64,000 bases of DNA from Adiantum capillus-veneris (Eukaryota > Streptophyta > Polypodiopsida > Polypodiales > Pteridaceae). The DNA is taken from the NCBI GenBank assembly GCA_014529385.2, contig CM043957.1, positions 87,458,381 to 87,522,380 on the forward strand, read 5' to 3'. Positions 1 through 12,269 of the stretch are shown here, piece by piece. Both the position numbers and the translations under genes were made by a program. The notes under the pieces were generated by a model. The model was not told the DNA's origin. It was given only the letters and a program-made list of their open reading frames with translations, and searched no databases. How positions within the stretch are numbered: position 1 is the stretch's first letter; each line of letters opens with the position of its first letter.

Positions 1-180
1 TGAATGTACATTGTAATTCTCCAACCCGTTCATCCTTTGTGTATCATGCTCCCAAGTTTCAACAAGAAGTACAACATCGGCTTTGCTTGTTAGTTCATCA
101 ATGCCAACCCCCGCATTCCATGGGTATTCATTACAATTCCAAAAGCATATTTTCAATCGTAACTCGGTCTCATAGGTCAC
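1..180 (-). pseudogene. LINE ORF2, N-terminal endonuclease start (partial, cut by window edge)
   Basis: Read on the minus strand, the first 180 bases are open and give residues typical of the start of an L1-type AP endonuclease (EEP fold): a tryptophan-asparagine core (FWNCNEYPWN), then a segment ending in DVVLLVETWE. The latter matches the usual 'dvvlLqET' beta-strand with the catalytic glutamate. In LINEs this domain nicks target DNA to prime reverse transcription. The frame overlaps the end of the upstream ORF1 by a few bases, the expected bicistronic order ORF1-ORF2. The rest of ORF2 lies beyond the left edge. Whether this copy is intact cannot be judged from 60 residues. Confidence 0.72.
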
Positions 181-1123
181 GCATCCCTATTTGCTCTAGG
201 GATTTGCCTCCTCCTTGGGCACATTTTCTTCATGAGAGATCTCCTTGTTTTTCTTATTCTTTTCCTCATATGCTTGCGACGCATATTTTGTTGCTTAATA
301 GTGCAATCTTCACATACAAAACATTTTGTATCCCTCAAATAGATCCAACTATTATCAAGGATAGTCTTTCGCTTGATTTCATCTGGCATGGTGCATACAA
401 TTGGCCGTTCTCTCGAGCGAGGAGCTCCTTGATTTCCCACTCTATGTGCTCCATAGACCATAACTCCGGACATGCCAAAGTGGGTTTTGAAGAAATATTC
501 GATAACAATGGCAAGAGAAGGAGGTGTCTCTAGCTTCTCTTCGGGAATTCCACTAATAACAATGTTCTTGGAGCGTCGCTGCCGTTCCTTCAACTCCTCC
601 ACATCCACATTCTCAACATTCTTTGTTTGAACCATATCTTGGATGAATGAGGAATTAGAAACCACATTGCTACCACATACATCAGCCTTGCATACATTTT
701 TCATGTCGCATACATCCCGGATCATGGTGTCAAATTTCTCCTCTTTCAATAGATGGTCATGCTCTACTTTGCTCGTCCGCTCCTTCAAAGCATTTAAGTC
801 CACAAGAGAGTGTTTACATTCCTTCACTTCCGCTTCAAGTTGCATTAAACGTGTTGTTTGCATCTCAAGTGTCCTCTTGAGATTCTTATTCTCAACACAA
901 GTACCCTTAATGTGCCATTCTCCATTGCAAGCACTCGTAAGTCTTCGCCTTGTTTGTTTACGGTCTCTTGCAATGATAGCAAGTATGCCATGATGATGGT
1001 TTTCGATGTCGTTGGTTGGGTGGTTGTGTTGCTATCTCCACACTTAGGAGATTTTGGATCATTTTCCACAATGGTTGTGGACCTTAATGAAGAAGAAGAA
1101 CCCTTGCGAGTGCCAGAAGACAT
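177..1123 (-). pseudogene. LINE ORF1 protein (RNA-binding, frameshifted)
   Basis: Two minus-strand reading frames (1123 to about 895, then about 900 to 177) join through one frameshift near 895-905 and together encode about 310 residues. The order fits an L1-like ORF1 protein: a serine/threonine-rich N-terminus starting at MSSGTRKGSS, a heptad-rich coiled-coil stretch, then an RRM-like segment opening with RQRRSKNIVISGIPEE, followed by GAHRVG and a basic C-terminus rich in R and K. ORF1 proteins coat LINE RNA. The ORF2 endonuclease start follows directly at 180 to 1, which supports the call. The frameshift makes this copy inactive unless it is an assembly error. A different LINE ORF1 type is seen at 59466-60427. 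Confidence 0.7.
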
Positions 1124-1358
1124 TGTATGTAAAATAAGAGATGAGAGTCAATTTTCTTGAACCTGTTCACTTTAAAAATGTTGTGTCAAAAACTCCTTCC
1201 ATAACTTTGAAAATTTCTATCTTTACATCACTGTGTAGAGGGCTTTGTGCTCTTCGATTGAGGCTATAGATCACTCAAATCCAAGTTTGGATGAAGAAGT
1301 TATGATCAAAAGAGTGAACTGCTATCTACTAGGTCAAAAAACGACTGCATTTTTGTTG

Positions 1359-1360
<2 letters not shown>

Positions 1361-1397
<37 letters not shown>
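1361..1397. repeat. (GA)n microsatellite
   Basis: Uninterrupted GA dinucleotide run of about 37 bases. Confidence 0.95.
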
Positions 1398-1402
<5 letters not shown>

Positions 1403-1574
1403 GTTTCATGTTGACACAAATGATGGAGTATGGCAATTTGTGTCACTGTTTGTTTCTCTACGCGATCATCTTCACTCTCTATGCGATCGTAGGGCAAAGC
1501 AGGAAGGAAACTAAAGGAATGTGCAAATTGCATGCAAGGGGGCGACGAGGCTGTTGGCAATTGGTAGTCAGAGG

Positions 1575-1576
<2 letters not shown>

Positions 1577-1641
<65 letters not shown>
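1577..1641. repeat. Compound (GT)n(GA)n microsatellite
   Basis: GT repeats to about 1613 pass directly into GA repeats to 1641. The same GT/CA-next-to-GA/CT pairing recurs at 2941, 3989, 8937, 23342 and 60485. Confidence 0.95.
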
Positions 1642-1645
<4 letters not shown>

Positions 1646-1855
1646 TTGCATGTAGAGGGGACGCGAGAGAGCCATAGCTCATGCGATAGAGGAGTGTTAA
1701 TGGATAATGCATTCGTGTATTGACGGTCATGCTTGTAAGAGAGATGGCAAGGAGAGAGGAAGAGGAACTGGAGGTGCAGGTAGTAAGAGAAGGATGTGGA
1801 GAGGAAGAGAGAGAGGCAGCTGAAGAGATCTCAGGCATTGGGTGTGCTATGGGAA

Positions 1856-1861
<6 letters not shown>

Positions 1862-1896
<35 letters not shown>
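1862..1896. repeat. (CT)n microsatellite
   Basis: Uninterrupted CT run of about 35 bases. Confidence 0.95.
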
Positions 1897-1899
<3 letters not shown>

Positions 1900-2440
1900 T
1901 GGTTGCAGGTGCAGTATCTCTATGTGGTTTGTGGCTTTGAGAGTGGAGCCTGCTAGAGGTAATTTGTGCAAAGAGGTAAGCGTGATCAGGGTGTAGCAGG
2001 AGGTGGGTACGAGGATGTGCTGAACATGATGTGTGTTCCATAGGAGGCATGTACGAGTATGTAGAGATTTTGAAGGCAAAGTGGCAATGGGGGAGGTGAG
2101 CCGAGAGGGAGGGGCTCTTCATTGTCTAGAGGAGGAAGAGTTTGATGGCAAGGGTTTTGCTTGGAGTAGAGGCCGAAGCTATAGAAGAGCTTAGCAGAGG
2201 CGAAAGGGGGGCCTGTGCATGTGTGGGAACAAGGGAGAGAGCAAGTCAGAGAGAATCTTGACATCAAATTAATGTGTGATCGAAAAGGAGAGAGTGCCCA
2301 ATTTTGCAAAGAGGTTTATTGAATAGAATCTAATGAGATGCCTTGTGTGAAAAAGTGGAGGTCGTGGCACGTGGAAGAGGGAGGGAGACACGAGAGTTAA
2401 TGTGTGATGCCGTGCGTCAGCATGAGGATGCAAAATATTG

Positions 2441-2521
2441 GGGGTAGTTTGGGAATTTTTGAAATTTGAGAGGTATTTTGGGAAGTTCCACAAATTATAG
2501 GGGTATTTTGGTGATTTTTCC
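2441..2521. repeat. Dispersed AT-rich repeat with GGTATTTTGG phrases
   Basis: About 80 bases carrying three variants of GG(G/T)ATTTTGGGAA separated by AAATT-rich spacers. The reverse complement of much of this segment occurs at 40785-40866, and related phrases occur at 11830-11850 and 41126-41148. It is probably part of a small transposon family. Confidence 0.55.
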
Positions 2522-2937
2522 AAAATTTTATGCCTCTGTGGGATGCAGCAGGACGAGTCGAGGAGATATAATTTTTTTCTTTTGGTGTGCAGGAGGGTCA
2601 TGATGGATGCGCCCATTTTGTGGTCTTGCTCCCTTTGCATGGTGTGACAATCCAGGTTGCTAAGCGAGGGTTGCGCCAGGTAAGGAGATGTGCACAATAG
2701 AAGACAGAGGTGCAGCTGCTGAGTGTGCACACGTAGTGCAGAGTAGAGGGTGCGTGTGGCAAAAGACAGAGGCGCATGAGGAAAAACCTGGTGGGGAAGA
2801 GGGAGGGATCGCGCAAACTGGAGCACTGCAGAGCAACGGAGAATGTGTGAGAGAGGGTTTACTGCCATGGTGTGTGTGAAAGAGAGGGTTTACTGCCATG
2901 TGAGAGAGAGAGGCATTACTAGCATGGCATGCTGGAC

Positions 2938-2940
<3 letters not shown>

Positions 2941-3023
<83 letters not shown>
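2941..3023. repeat. Compound (CA)n(GA)n microsatellite
   Basis: CA repeats to about 2974, then GA repeats with two small interruptions. Confidence 0.95.
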
Positions 3024-3026
<3 letters not shown>

Positions 3027-3468
3027 CTCTCGCAACATTATTGCCATTGAAGCTCTTGCAACATACAAAATTGCCTTTTGTTAATTTTTCAAGAGGAAAT
3101 GTAGAAAATTAGGTTTATTTTGCAGGTTTTTACTCCATTTTCTCTATTTTGGGGCGGAAATTTTCCTTTTCCCCTTGCCCTCAACTGGCCGTTTTGAAAT
3201 TAAAAACGGCATGATATAAGCTGAGACACATTTTTTCCAAACACTGAATTGAAGACCCACCTTGCATGATTGTTGCCATGAGCACTGCAGTAGTAGGCAA
3301 TGCCACCTGTCCCCTTGCAGAACCCCTTTTTTCTTGCCTATGTCAGGAGTTCGAGATGTGAAAACTTGGGAAAGCTAAAAAGATTGGATGGTCACGTTGG
3401 AGCTCTCAACATTGTAGCATCTGCTGACTGGCCTAAAAAAGACGAAGAAATTGTGGAGACGGATGTGG

Positions 3469-3470
<2 letters not shown>

Positions 3471-3563
<93 letters not shown>
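3471..3563. repeat. Long (CT)n microsatellite
   Basis: About 93 bases of perfect CT repeat, one of the two longest perfect dinucleotide tracts in the window. Confidence 0.97.
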
Positions 3564-3566
<3 letters not shown>

Positions 3567-3740
3567 GTGTGGAGGGCCACAGCTAGGCAAAAATGGAGCT
3601 CGTTGGGATCAAGGGTGGCGGACATGCCACAGTGGTAGACGAGAAGGTGGCTCAGCAAGGCGCTTGTGGTGAGTGGGACATGTATTGGATCTAGACTCTT
3701 GGCGTCCTGGCCAGCAGATGATTGAGGTTGTATAAGGGTG

Positions 3741-3986
3741 TGGGGGCGAATTAGCTATCTGCAGCCAGGGGTGTTGATAGAGCAGACTACATGAGGCCTG
3801 TTTTTGCAGCAACATTTGAGAAGTTGCACATGAAGTAAGTGGTGGGTTGCGTTCATGATTGAGTTTGGGGGGGGGGGGGGGGGGGGGGGGCATTCTCTGT
3901 CAAGCGCTAAGGCCAATCATTGGCACTCTTTCTCTCTCTTTCGAATAGAAAGAAACACACACTCCTTATCAAGACTAAATGGGATT

Positions 3987-4075
<89 letters not shown>

Positions 4076-4076
4076 A

Positions 4077-4112
<36 letters not shown>
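3741..4112 (+). repeat. Dispersed direct repeat, left copy (with G-run and CT/CA tracts)
   Basis: This unit contains, in order, a unique segment (about 3741-3866), a run of 24 G (3867-3890), a second unique segment, a (CT)n tract from 3989 and a (CA)n tract ending at 4112. The same series in the same order and orientation recurs at 8676-8980 with only scattered differences in the unique parts. Tract lengths differ between copies. Confidence 0.85.
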
Positions 4113-4114
<2 letters not shown>

Positions 4115-5171
4115 AGATTGGACCTAAGCTACAGTTAGAAGAAGCACACAATTTCACACACAAGCGCACACACACACACATTTGAGATAAACTTATTGAT
4201 GAGAGATGCTTATCGAAAAAAATGACACAGGCAACTACTTCACTTGCAGAAGAATGATGGACGGTAATGCTGACAGAGTATGGCTCCAGACGGTGTACAC
4301 TTTTCATTTACAAAGTCCAACTGATCCTTTGTATAATAAAGCTGGAAACAATTATGCAAGGTGCAAAATAACAGATGTAAAAATTATTTTACTCCTTCTC
4401 AATGTCAATCGTTGTGGATAAAGTTTTTTTTGGCATTTTATACCATTAAACTCGTGGTTTTTTTTGACATTGTATACCATTCAAGTGATTAAAAAATCTT
4501 CACTTGCAGTGACAAAACATGGTATTTTTAAGATGCAAAACCGATTTTTTTGGAAGCGAAATATTGTTGTAAAATTCCGAACAAAGACAGCTTGCCTTCA
4601 GTAATAAGTGAAACCAAACCATTTTTTTTACATAGCAATTGAGTTTTTTTATGTTTATATGTTCAAAATTTACCCAGTAAAACGCATACCAGCACAAAGT
4701 AGATAAAACATGATGTTTTATATATGGACATACTCGCCTCGGGAAAAGAATAAACAATCTAAACTATTGCACAATGGTTTTTTCGACATTTGGTTTTTTT
4801 CGAGAATTGTTGTGTATTAAACGGTCTGGTAATCCAAATAATGTACCATGAGTTATGGTTACCCATATGATCTATTACCTAAGGCTTTCCAAAAATAGTG
4901 TAGCCTTTAAATCTCTGGCAAGGTCAAGCAACCACCTAAGAAAATCCGGTGCAACTTGCTACTGCAAACAAAAAAGTGACACTATGGCACAGTTAAGGCC
5001 CAGTGCGGTGCACTAATGCTATAAAAAAGCATATGCAGCATGGAAATAAACCAACGCAGAGACACTCTCTCTGCAGCGCATAGCATAAAGCTCTGAAACC
5101 CACACCGAGCGACACTATCACACACACCCACCAGTAGCGCAATTTCCATAGCCAAGTAGGAAGCAACTCAC

Positions 5172-5242
<71 letters not shown>

Positions 5243-7307
5243 AGTAGAGAAAGAAGGAATACACAGCTACCATAAACGATTGGTAGAAAACAAGCTACGA
5301 AGCTTCCTCAATATACACCTAAAGGCGCAATTCCCAGCTTGACGGACTGCAGGAAAACACATAACAGAAGGTAAAAACAGTGTTCTGTAATTGGGTTTTT
5401 TGATGCTATTTGTATACAAATCAAGTATTAACACAAGTGCCTTGTATAGCTACACATACACAACAAGTTCTCGTAGCATATTTACAAATTCCCTGTCTCA
5501 AAACACCACACACTGGCAGAAGCACAGGAAAAGGGGTCTTCAGATGTATTTACACACATAAAGGGAGAAATAACTGGGACATATACACTAGTTATTTTAC
5601 TCTCTGCCGGAAAAGTAGGACGTATCTACGTTAATAAAGTACATAAGTAGCAGATGCACATGAAAATTAGTGGATTTTCACTTACATATACATACATAGA
5701 GTCAAATTAGAGAATCTCATATACGGTTGGGTTACAAAAAGAGGAAGTTCTACATAAATAGACATGCATGTAGAAGGTTCAAGCAATAGGTTATAAATAA
5801 CCGACACAAGAATAACACATTGACATGAATGAGGTCGAGTATTGGCATACTTATACATACAGAATGATGGGTTCGGCATTCATGTACAAAGGCATATATA
5901 TAAGCACGTAAACACATATGAAAAGCGTCATATCGGCATATAAACAGGTTGTCTAGCATGCATAATTTAAAAGCTGTATCATAGGACTAATATCTCTGCA
6001 AAAAATTATGTGACATTTGAAGGAAACAGTAGCCAAGTGGTACTTTTCCTTGGACACTAAGTGGGAAAGAGGAGCAATACAGATGTCTAGTGCAAGAAAT
6101 AACCAGGTGAATTGGTACATAGAGCTTTGAATGATGTAAAACAGAGAAGTTTTCTCATTATCGTCTTTCCTTTATGATTTCTATATAACATAAAAATGTA
6201 TTGAGATTTGAAAGAGGGTATATGATAACCTCCTGTGAGGACATATGTCACTATGTAAGACTAGTTTTTTTGAAAAAAGAAAGGTTTTACAAACAAAATG
6301 CTGCCAAAATTTTCACAATTAAATATACTTAGAAAAAATAAACTGGAAAAGATGACTTACACACGATAGAGATAGGGATGCCCTTAAGGCAACATTTAGT
6401 ATAGTATGTAAGAATACTAAACTCATATGTGTAACCATTGTTGACAAACAGGGGGACAAGCAAACAGCTACGATGAGCATCACTCGAGATATATTTAAGC
6501 TACAACAGATTCGAGACAAGCTCATGGCAACACATAAAGAGAAAACCAAGCCAATAGCAATAAGAGACCCTATCTCCAAGCCGTGTAAACCCATAAAATC
6601 ATTCACAGACCGTAATTGACCCTACTTACATAGACAAGCAAAAGAAAACATAACATATGATTAGGAGTATAGTTGGGGTCCAGGGTGTGACAGCAATAAC
6701 AAGCAGTGGGGATTGCTTGATATACCTGTCACCCATTTAGTGAAAATTAATTCTAATTAATTGTACTTGTGGTTGGTTGGCAGGTAAAGATCCCTGCTCT
6801 CATCTAATAGGAGTTTCGGCTTTAACTCCTACTTTGTCATGTATCAAGTATCTTGTAATCTACTTTTCATCAAGAAATTGTTCTATACACAATGTGCTTT
6901 TTTAAGCAGTATTTAAGTTCATCAGTATATGGTTCTGAAAGATGGGATTTTTAAATTCAAACACACACAACATTTCCCAGGATACCTTTGGTCGGGTATC
7001 CATCATATACTGAGAAAACTTAATATTAGATTGAGTATGCGTAATACTGGTATAGTTCAAACTATTTGTATAATATTTATATGGTGATTGATTCAGGCTT
7101 TTTGGATTCCATCTCTCACCCGTCTGGGATATGGTATAGAAGAGGACATTCCGATCCCACCAATTGGTACCCAACGTATTATTTTGTGTTTCAAAGGGGT
7201 GGAATTCCACAAAACATTGCTTGATTTTTGAGAAACAAGCTATAATCACCCACTCTATTTCTGTCTTGAACATAGCCTCTGTCAATGACTAGCTCTCTCT
7301 ACTAATT
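4113..7307. other. Non-coding stretch between two direct repeats
   Basis: I see no supportable gene. Short AC-rich and AT-rich stretches and one long CA microsatellite (5173-5241) are present. An open frame of 127 codons on the minus strand (7285-6902) has no recognisable motif and may be chance. Confidence 0.5.
5173..5241. repeat. (CA)n microsatellite
   Basis: About 68 bases of uninterrupted AC repeat. Confidence 0.97.
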
Positions 7308-8673
7308 CTTTCTAGAAAAGAGAAGGAGAAACTTCTAGAGGCATTTAGTACCTTCCTAGCAAAATTACCCATTATTGATGCACAAGATAGTTCAGATCTT
7401 GATTTTATTTCACCTCTTTACCCTGTATTGTGAACAAGTTGTATTTCATCAATAACCTCCCTACAGTCCCATAGAAATTAATCACTTAGAAAAAGTTATC
7501 AATCCCCTTCTAGATCTCGACTTTCTTGAAGAAGAAGAGAAAGAAGCACTCAACTTTTTAGCGAATGCAAACAGTATATCTCCAGAAAGAGCAGTTTCTA
7601 AACTCTTTTTAGAAGTTATCCCTCTATTACCACCTAGGCAAGTGGAATTGGATGCTATCTGACTTGAACACAAGCTCTGGGACTATGAAATTTTGAACCA
7701 TTGAGCACCTTTTACAATTTCCTCTCTAGGCTTGCTTTGTAGCATACCTACGGACATTGTAGAGCAATGTAAAACCCTTGCATTACATGCTAAACATCTC
7801 TTATCACAAGATGTTCTCTTCGAGCTCAAGCAGGTCAAACTATCCGATGTGGATGGTAAGAAATGTCCAAACTCCACAATCATTGCTTGTACCAAGGGAC
7901 TGTCTCTTATGGACAGAGCAAAGGATCAAAAATGGTTTTTGAGAAACTGTTGAAATTCCTACCGACCCTTCCTCAAATGTCAATGCAAAAGAACTGATCC
8001 AAACTCCAATTGTTCTTCTTCAATCATTTGGTTTGACCAATTTTTATGGTACATATTTCAGAATCTACCAAGATTCTTTCAATTTTCCTCAGGACCAGCA
8101 CAGGTGTTTGTCTTTATAGCTTGGGTAGCCTCATTCCCAACAGAATTAAGGCATGCTGTAATCATTTATAATCAGTTTCATGAGTATATGCTAGAAGCAG
8201 CTAAAGGGATGGTACTATACACACCAGGGATGCCACTTCTTCAAAAGCTACACAACACACCAGTGTCCAACACAATTGAAACCTTACTCAAACCTCCAAA
8301 AGGTAAGGAAAAACTAAGAAAGATCACACACACACCAAGAAGTATGGCGTCAACAAGCAAGAAACCAAGGCAATTCAGAGGATCGGAAGACTATGGAGAT
8401 ACTCCCAAGGAACTTGAATACTCAAATTCTGAAGACCAGGTACGCTCACTTAGTATCAGAAATAATGGCTTACTACATCTTGAACGTAGCAGTCGGATGC
8501 ATGGAAGATTTATTCACATATTGTTTTGCAACAAATATATGGACTTTATCAACCCTAAACTATTTTTTCAAACAATGATGAATGATTTTCACATCAATAA
8601 TGATTTAGAAAAAATGAGGATATGTTTCGGTTGGAAGTATACCAATAACCTAAACCATACTCTTTACAAATAA
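7308..8673 (+). pseudogene. Unidentified decayed protein-coding remnant
   Basis: I do not recognise this protein. On the plus strand about 430 codons read mostly in one frame, with protein-like composition, interrupted by stops (for example TGA at 7660 and 7951) and by an apparent pair of compensating frameshifts between about 7950 and 8100. Visible parts include an acidic helix-like stretch (FLEEEEKEALNFLANA), the motif LLPPRQVELDAI, a central hydrophobic block ending near TNFYGTYFRIYQDSF, the segment PTELRHAVIIYNQFHEYMLE, and a basic low-complexity tail with KPPKGKEKLRK. No signal peptide, zinc finger or polymerase motif is seen. It sits between the repeat copies at 3741 and 8676, so it could be the coding part of an unknown mobile or integrated element, but that is inference. 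It could also be a decayed host gene. Confidence 0.5.
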
Positions 8674-8675
8674 GG

Positions 8676-8798
8676 GGCGGATCAGCTATTGGCAGCCAGG
8701 GATGTTGATAGAGCAGACTACATGAGGCTTGTTGTCAGCAACATTTGAGAAGTTGCACATGAAGTAAGTGGTGGGTTGCGTTCATGATTAAGTTTGGG

Positions 8799-8838
<40 letters not shown>

Positions 8839-8936
8839 TTCTCTATCAAGCGCCAAGGCCAATCATTGGCACTCTCTCTCTCTTTCGAATAGAAATGAAC
8901 ACACACACTCTTCGTCAAGAGTAAATGGGATTGGCC

Positions 8937-8980
<44 letters not shown>
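8676..8980 (+). repeat. Dispersed direct repeat, right copy (with long G-run)
   Basis: Second copy of the unit at 3741-4112, in the same orientation. Its G-run (8802-8836, 35 G, preceded by GGGGGA) is longer and its CT and CA tracts (8937-8960, 8961-8980) are shorter. The two copies are about 4.9 kb apart and flank the unidentified remnant, so they could be terminal repeats. No TG...CA ends, primer site or target-site duplication were found. Confidence 0.82.
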
Positions 8981-9114
8981 GACACAAACATAGACACACA
9001 TAAATCCAGTAAATAACAAAGACGTCTCTCTCTCTCTCTCAGACCTGCAGCACACACGATGATGCTGTAGAAGATGAAACATGATCTCTCTCTCTCAGAC
9101 CTGTGATGTGCCAC

Positions 9115-9137
9115 ATCTCTCTCTCTCACTCTCTCAC

Positions 9138-9183
<46 letters not shown>

Positions 9184-9184
9184 A
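9115..9184. repeat. Compound (CT)n(CA)n microsatellite
   Basis: Imperfect CT repeats to about 9159, then CA repeats to 9184. Smaller CT tracts lie at about 9026-9040 and 9086-9097. Confidence 0.9.
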
Positions 9185-10056
9185 TGTTCGAGGTGTACCA
9201 ACTTATCCACGCATGGCATAGCTCGTTGCTCGTTATTTTCCCAAGCTGTAAAGTAGAGCCACCCTTTACAAAAACAAAAGTAATTACCCTTCAAAATTGA
9301 AGGATGGAGTGAAACTCCATAGCCTTGCTAAAGAGTTTAAATAATATAAATATATATATAGTACTAAGTATTGTGACTTTTTGACAGAACTAGAACTGAG
9401 AAGTCAAAACTAAGTCTTTTCATCTTTTACTATCACACTTCTCAAAACCAAGTCTTTTCATTTTCTACCATCAAAGGACTTACTACTTACCTTTCACGTT
9501 TACATTTCAAACCAAATGACTTTTGACTTACCCTTCACTTTTACATTTCAAACCAAGTGTTTCTGAAGGATCTTGAAATGAAGGAGAGAGTGAGTGACAC
9601 ATGGATGCCCTCTCCTTCCTTAAAAATTTTAAGCTCAATTATGTATAGTATATAATATGGATATAAGAGATAGAAAAGCTGTGAAAACTATGTAGATGAA
9701 AGACAATATAGAAAAATTGTGTGTAGATGAAAGACAATATAGAAAAATTAATCCATGTTCACCGCTAGCATTTACATAGCTTGGGTTTTTTGGCTTTCTA
9801 AAAGAAGCCTTAGTATTGAGTTGGGTTAGGCATACTTTCATTGTTTTCAATGCCAATGACAGAGACTACCTTAAATGTTATTTTCATTTTAAAATATTAA
9901 ATAAATCTTTCTATTTCACCTTTCATTTCACATCCTATTCTTTTAGAATGCTAAAGTGAAGCTTCACCTTGAATAATTTTAGTAAATTCTATACATATAC
10001 ATACATACACACATACATATATTTATTTATTTCACACACACACACACACACATCAA
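9185..10056. other. Non-coding AT-rich stretch
   Basis: No gene is seen. There are imperfect duplications of short phrases: AACCAAGTCTTTTCAT-type at 9405-9460, and a run built on AGACAATATAGAAAAATT near 9701-9748. A (CA)n tract closes the stretch at about 10034-10052. Confidence 0.5.
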
Positions 10057-11104
10057 ACCACCGCTTTGCTTTTCCCTGAACCAAGAGCGGAAATACCTGC
10101 ACCGCACCTTCAATTCTTGACAACCTGATTTCCACTAAAAATAACCCATAATCTTGCAGCCATGTTTTCGCATCCTCCACCCCAATGAAGATGGGAAATC
10201 CTATCCATGCCATATCTTTCAACACCTGCTCTTCAAATCCTGCATCTTCGACACTGGAAAAATTGCCGCTTCACCTTAAAATTAGAGCATCAGATAGCTC
10301 CTCAGTGGGGGCACCAATGATGGAAAGGGGGAAGGGGGAAAAAACCCAGCACGTCCAAACTTGCCTCCCTATAGCTCATGATACATTCCACACCCCTAAC
10401 CACATAGAATCAAAGTCCAGACAACACACTAGCACATGCCAGACACCTCTTGCACACAATTTATCTCACACATCTGGTACACAAGCAATTGATACCACCA
10501 TCCTAGATTCCTACCCGCTTCACACACTTCCACAACCCAAATCCCCTCTCTCTCTCACTATCCCTCTCACACACACGGTCCGGGGCACAGTGCCAACACA
10601 CACCGGGACCACTCACATTGGAGACGAGACAAGATGCGAAGGAATAAGTGGAAATAATGGCACAAAAACAATTTGGCAATGATGGCTATCCGTGCTTCAA
10701 AACAATCTCAATACACAATCTTTGAGAGACACGCTCTTGGCCTTTTTTCCACCTGTTGAGCACCACCTGATTTGCTCAGCCTTTGTAACCACCTCTGTGT
10801 AGCATTCTTGCAGACCTTGGCATTGGCTCCACAACCTCTTTCTCAGATCGTCCTCCTCTTTATCTTGCTTACATTCTAGCACCCGACTCCCCTACAGGTT
10901 GCGCCCTCTTCATGCATCATCCTTCTCTTCTTCTCTTTTGCCCCTCACCTCCTCGTCCATGATATGCCGGTAGCGGCCACCTTCACCCACATGTAAACCA
11001 CCTCCTGTTGCTTCACACTGCTCCTTTTTCACGGCCTTCATCATCCTTTGCAGATGGCGGTCATCAGCTTGTACATGCCCCGTGGTGACCTCCTGATAGA
11101 GCAC
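10057..11104 (-). pseudogene. Retrotransposon gag-like remnant
   Basis: On the minus strand, 10300 to 10057 reads as a capsid-type segment: a FPIFIGVEDAKTWLQDY stretch, then LVQGKAKRWFD. This matches the usual plant Retrotrans_gag pattern of F.G..E.A..WL..Y...L.G.A..WF. Further upstream on the same strand (11104 to 10697), a charged coiled-coil-like reading frame continues in one frame across a TGA and a TAG. The capsid segment is the supported part. Joining the upstream part to it is inference, because the stretch between them (10300-10697) is not open in one frame. No protease, reverse transcriptase or LTR could be tied to it. Confidence 0.45.
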
Positions 11105-12007
11105 ATACTCTTATGCAGCTAGGGACTCCCTCAAGCCGGTGGCGTTCCCCTATTATGCAGCCCATCTAGCTTATATTTCTACGGAGCTCGCCTTGTCAAT
11201 CCTCAATGCCTTAGCCACCCCTCTGCGGCCCTCCTCTTGAGCTCCTCTCTGACGTTTGCCAGCCCGCCACCTCTCTATTGCTCCAATTCCCGCCACCACT
11301 GGCGGCCTCCCTTACTCATGGCCGTGCCCTTGCAGCTTGCGACCTCCACCTTTTGCTCCCTCCCCTTACTGTAGTTCAGCCCTAGTTTTTCACACTCCCT
11401 CCTCCTTGATGGCGGCCTCCCCTCTCGCCTTATGCAGCCCCCGCCACCAGATGGCGCCTTGCCTCTCGCATGTCTGGCATATGGCAGCCCTTTTTATGCT
11501 AGGCGTTCTTGGTTGCTAGATGCTCGTACCTGTTTTCTGCATGACGACCAAATCCTACTGGCGCGCTCCAGGATTGTCAATTGCGACAAACAGGGTTGCT
11601 CTTTCATCTTCCTCGTTCATTAGAGTAGGCTTTCCTACTGCTGTATAAGCTTGGTCTCCTCTTACTCTTCCTCTTCCCCTGCCATGTCCTCCATTTCTTC
11701 CTCCTCTTTGTAAGTTACCTTGGTTGACTTGAGGTTGACGATTAGGCCTAGTTGTAGTTCTAGGATCTAACTCTTGAAGATAGTTGCACTTTTAGTGTTC
11801 CATTTGATCGCATCCATAACATCTTATATCAGGTATTTTGGGAATTTTGACAAATTAGAGGGGTTTGAGCTTGGTTTTAAGAAAACGAGGAAATTTACAT
11901 AAGTTTTAGTATAATTACCGACAAAAGCTTCTAATTTTGACCAAAAAGAAAAAGAGAGAATGTCAAGTTTGCCCTTACTTTCACCATGCCATGAAAATAT
12001 TCATTAG

Positions 12008-12041
<34 letters not shown>

Positions 12042-12269
12042 CTTACTAATGTATTTAAGGTGGCTCAGGTAGTTGAATGTAACCTCGATGTAACCACCCT
12101 CCTCCCCCCCTCCCCCCTTCCCTTATGTGTACGGTATGAGTATGAAATAATGAGGGGCTACCCCTATTGTATACGCTTATGTACAAAATCTAAAAACCCC
12201 CCTATTGTACACTCACGTGGTACTGTACGAAAAAACACAGTGAATCCCCCATGGCTTTAAGCAAATGCT
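11105..12269. other. Non-coding, C-rich then AT-rich stretch with a GA microsatellite
   Basis: No supportable gene. The first 600 bases are C/T-rich and give spurious proline/serine frames. A (GA)n tract lies at 12011-12040. Confidence 0.45.

Larger units (their letters stand above)
1163..3740. other. Non-coding, microsatellite-rich stretch
   Basis: No convincing gene is seen here. The longer open frames are low-complexity translations of GA/CT and CA/GT tracts. A short imperfect tandem duplication (core GAGAGGGTTTACTGCCATG) occurs at about 2850-2905. Confidence 0.6.

Noticed and set aside
1247-1614. Open frames over the GA and GT tracts
   Set aside because: They translate into repeated Arg-Glu or Cys-Val and are products of the microsatellites.
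3300-3480. Possible exon-like frame ending before the CT tract
   Set aside because: There is a TTGCAG-type acceptor and a short protein-like stretch, but no recognisable domain, partner exon or donor that would support it.
6902-7285. Minus-strand frame of 127 codons
   Set aside because: No motif, and it lies antisense and next to the plus-strand remnant; chance cannot be excluded.
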